From assembly GCF_003574835.2 (NCBI RefSeq), contig NZ_CP063196.1:1984001-2048000 (forward strand): a stretch of 64,000 nt of DNA. Reading direction: 5' to 3'. The notes below the pieces were generated by a model. The model saw only the letters and a program-made list of their open reading frames with translations. It was not told the DNA's origin and did no database searches. The stretch is from Thermobifida halotolerans. Lineage in GTDB: Bacteria > Actinomycetota > Actinomycetes > Streptosporangiales > Streptosporangiaceae. Shown here piece by piece: positions 63,430 to 64,000 of this stretch (position 1 is the first letter of the stretch; each line of letters starts with the position of its first letter). The position numbers were made by a program, and so were the translations under genes.

Positions 63430-64000
63430 CTAGGGCTGGAGCCGCACCGTGTGCCACGTCCGCTCGTGGAGGTCGTAGCGCAGCCTGCGGTGCAGCCGGT
63501 CGGGACTGGCACACCAGAACTCCACCTCGGTGGGCGACAGCAGGTAGCCGACGAACCGGTCGGGGCGGGGCAGGGGGGTTCCCGCCCGCGCCAGCCGCCC
63601 GGCCTCGGCGCGCAGCGCCTCGGCGTCCGAGAGCGGTTCGCTCTGCCGGGAGGCGGTCGACATGGCGTGCAGCGGGTGGGGGCGGGCGGCCCACAGCGCG
63701 TCCGACTCGGCCTCGTCGAGTTGTGCCACCGGTCCGGAGAGGATGATCTGCTGGCCGGTCTCGCGCCAGTAGAGCAGTCCCGACGCCCAGCGCGTGGCCG
63801 CCAACTCCCGGCCCTTGCGGCTGCTGCTGTGGCTGGTGAACACCACGCCGCACTCGTCCAGGCGGGTGATGACCACGATGCGGTTGGAGGCGCGGCCGTG
63901 CTGGTCCGCGGTGGCCAGGGCCAGGGCGCGGGGCTCCCGGACGCCGCGCGCGACCGCCTCGTCCAGCCATCGCCGGACGAGCCCCATGGGCTCGGGGGGC
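63430..64000 (-). CDS. PhzG-like FMN-dependent oxidase (partial, runs off the edge)
   Basis: At least 185 residues of the pyridoxamine-phosphate-oxidase fold. VREPRALALATADQHGRASN, RIVVITRLDECGVVFTSHSS and SRKGRELAATRWASGLLYWR are typical of PhzG, which finishes phenazine tricycles. An ATG occurs at 63987, but the same frame stays open upstream and reads PPEP, as expected just before this point in relatives, so the true start probably lies outside the window. A phenazine or related heterocycle pathway is possible; no other phz genes are visible. Confidence 0.72.
   Translation of the reverse strand, partial: PPEPMGLVRRWLDEAVARGVREPRALALATADQHGRASNRIVVITRLDECGVVFTSHSSSRKGRELAATRWASGLLYWRETGQQIILSGPVAQLDEAESDALWAARPHPLHAMSTASRQSEPLSDAEALRAEAGRLARAGTPLPRPDRFVGYLLSPTEVEFWCASPDRLHRRLRYDLHERTWHTVRLQP

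Overview
The window is high-GC actinobacterial DNA: coding strands are strongly biased to G/C, GTG and TTG starts are common, and it carries DUF5753 regulator debris, an F420-type luciferase-like monooxygenase remnant and a type I-E-like CRISPR repeat. A member of the Nocardiopsaceae or a related family is plausible, but no marker gene fixes the genus.

Three regions can be told apart. (1) 1-2062 holds decayed XRE/DUF5753 regulator fragments and no convincing intact gene. (2) 2063-55441 is a roughly 53 kb catabolic island. It has two ABC importers (a nitrate/sulfonate-type system at 3.3-7.4 kb and a branched-chain-amino-acid-type system at 38.2-42.9 kb), an MFS carrier, two acyl-CoA ligases, three acyl-CoA dehydrogenases, several crotonase and SDR enzymes, a thiolase and a 3-hydroxyacyl-CoA dehydrogenase. 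It also has a two-part B12 acyl-CoA mutase with its MeaB chaperone, a class I CoA-transferase-like pair, and two aminoglycoside-phosphotransferase-like kinases (one beside a DUF6285 protein, one in an operon with an ACAD10/11-type dehydrogenase). Two KstD-like flavoproteins, an Old Yellow Enzyme, a thiamine-diphosphate enzyme, an aldehyde dehydrogenase and a MaoC hydratase complete the set. Many genes overlap by one to four bases, which indicates operons. (3) 56409-64000 is the visible part of a minus-strand biosynthetic cluster: LuxC-like reductase, LuxE-like ligase, ketosynthase III-like protein, free carrier protein, free NRPS adenylation domain, WrbA, flavin reductase and a PhzG-like oxidase that runs off the window edge.

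Region 2 is tied together by a recurring dyad of about 17 bases, consensus TTnACGTTnAACGTnAA. Clear or recognisable copies lie at 5172, 7441, 9205, 12448, 12486, 18049, 27658, 28640, 35306, 38135, 47936 and 53262, with weaker ones near 14066 and 44954. They sit in front of operons or between divergent genes, and I saw none in region 3. The only classical regulators in the window are two MerR-family proteins (53793 and 55566). The first is co-transcribed behind one of the dyads and is the best candidate for the regulon's regulator; the second lies behind its own different 27-base palindrome.

Read together, region 2 imports an acid or ketone, activates it to a CoA ester and removes double bonds, hydroxyls and branches. 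The least usual steps are phosphorylation and elimination of a hydroxyacyl-CoA, a carbon-skeleton rearrangement by an atypical B12 mutase, and possible carbon-carbon cleavage by a thiamine-diphosphate enzyme. The KstD/OYE/SDR set suggests an alicyclic or terpenoid-like substrate, but the substrate is inference. Decay is also visible: a deleted SDR gene, a broken luciferase-like monooxygenase, a frameshifted PIN toxin, a lone CRISPR repeat and a possible IS200/IS605 end.
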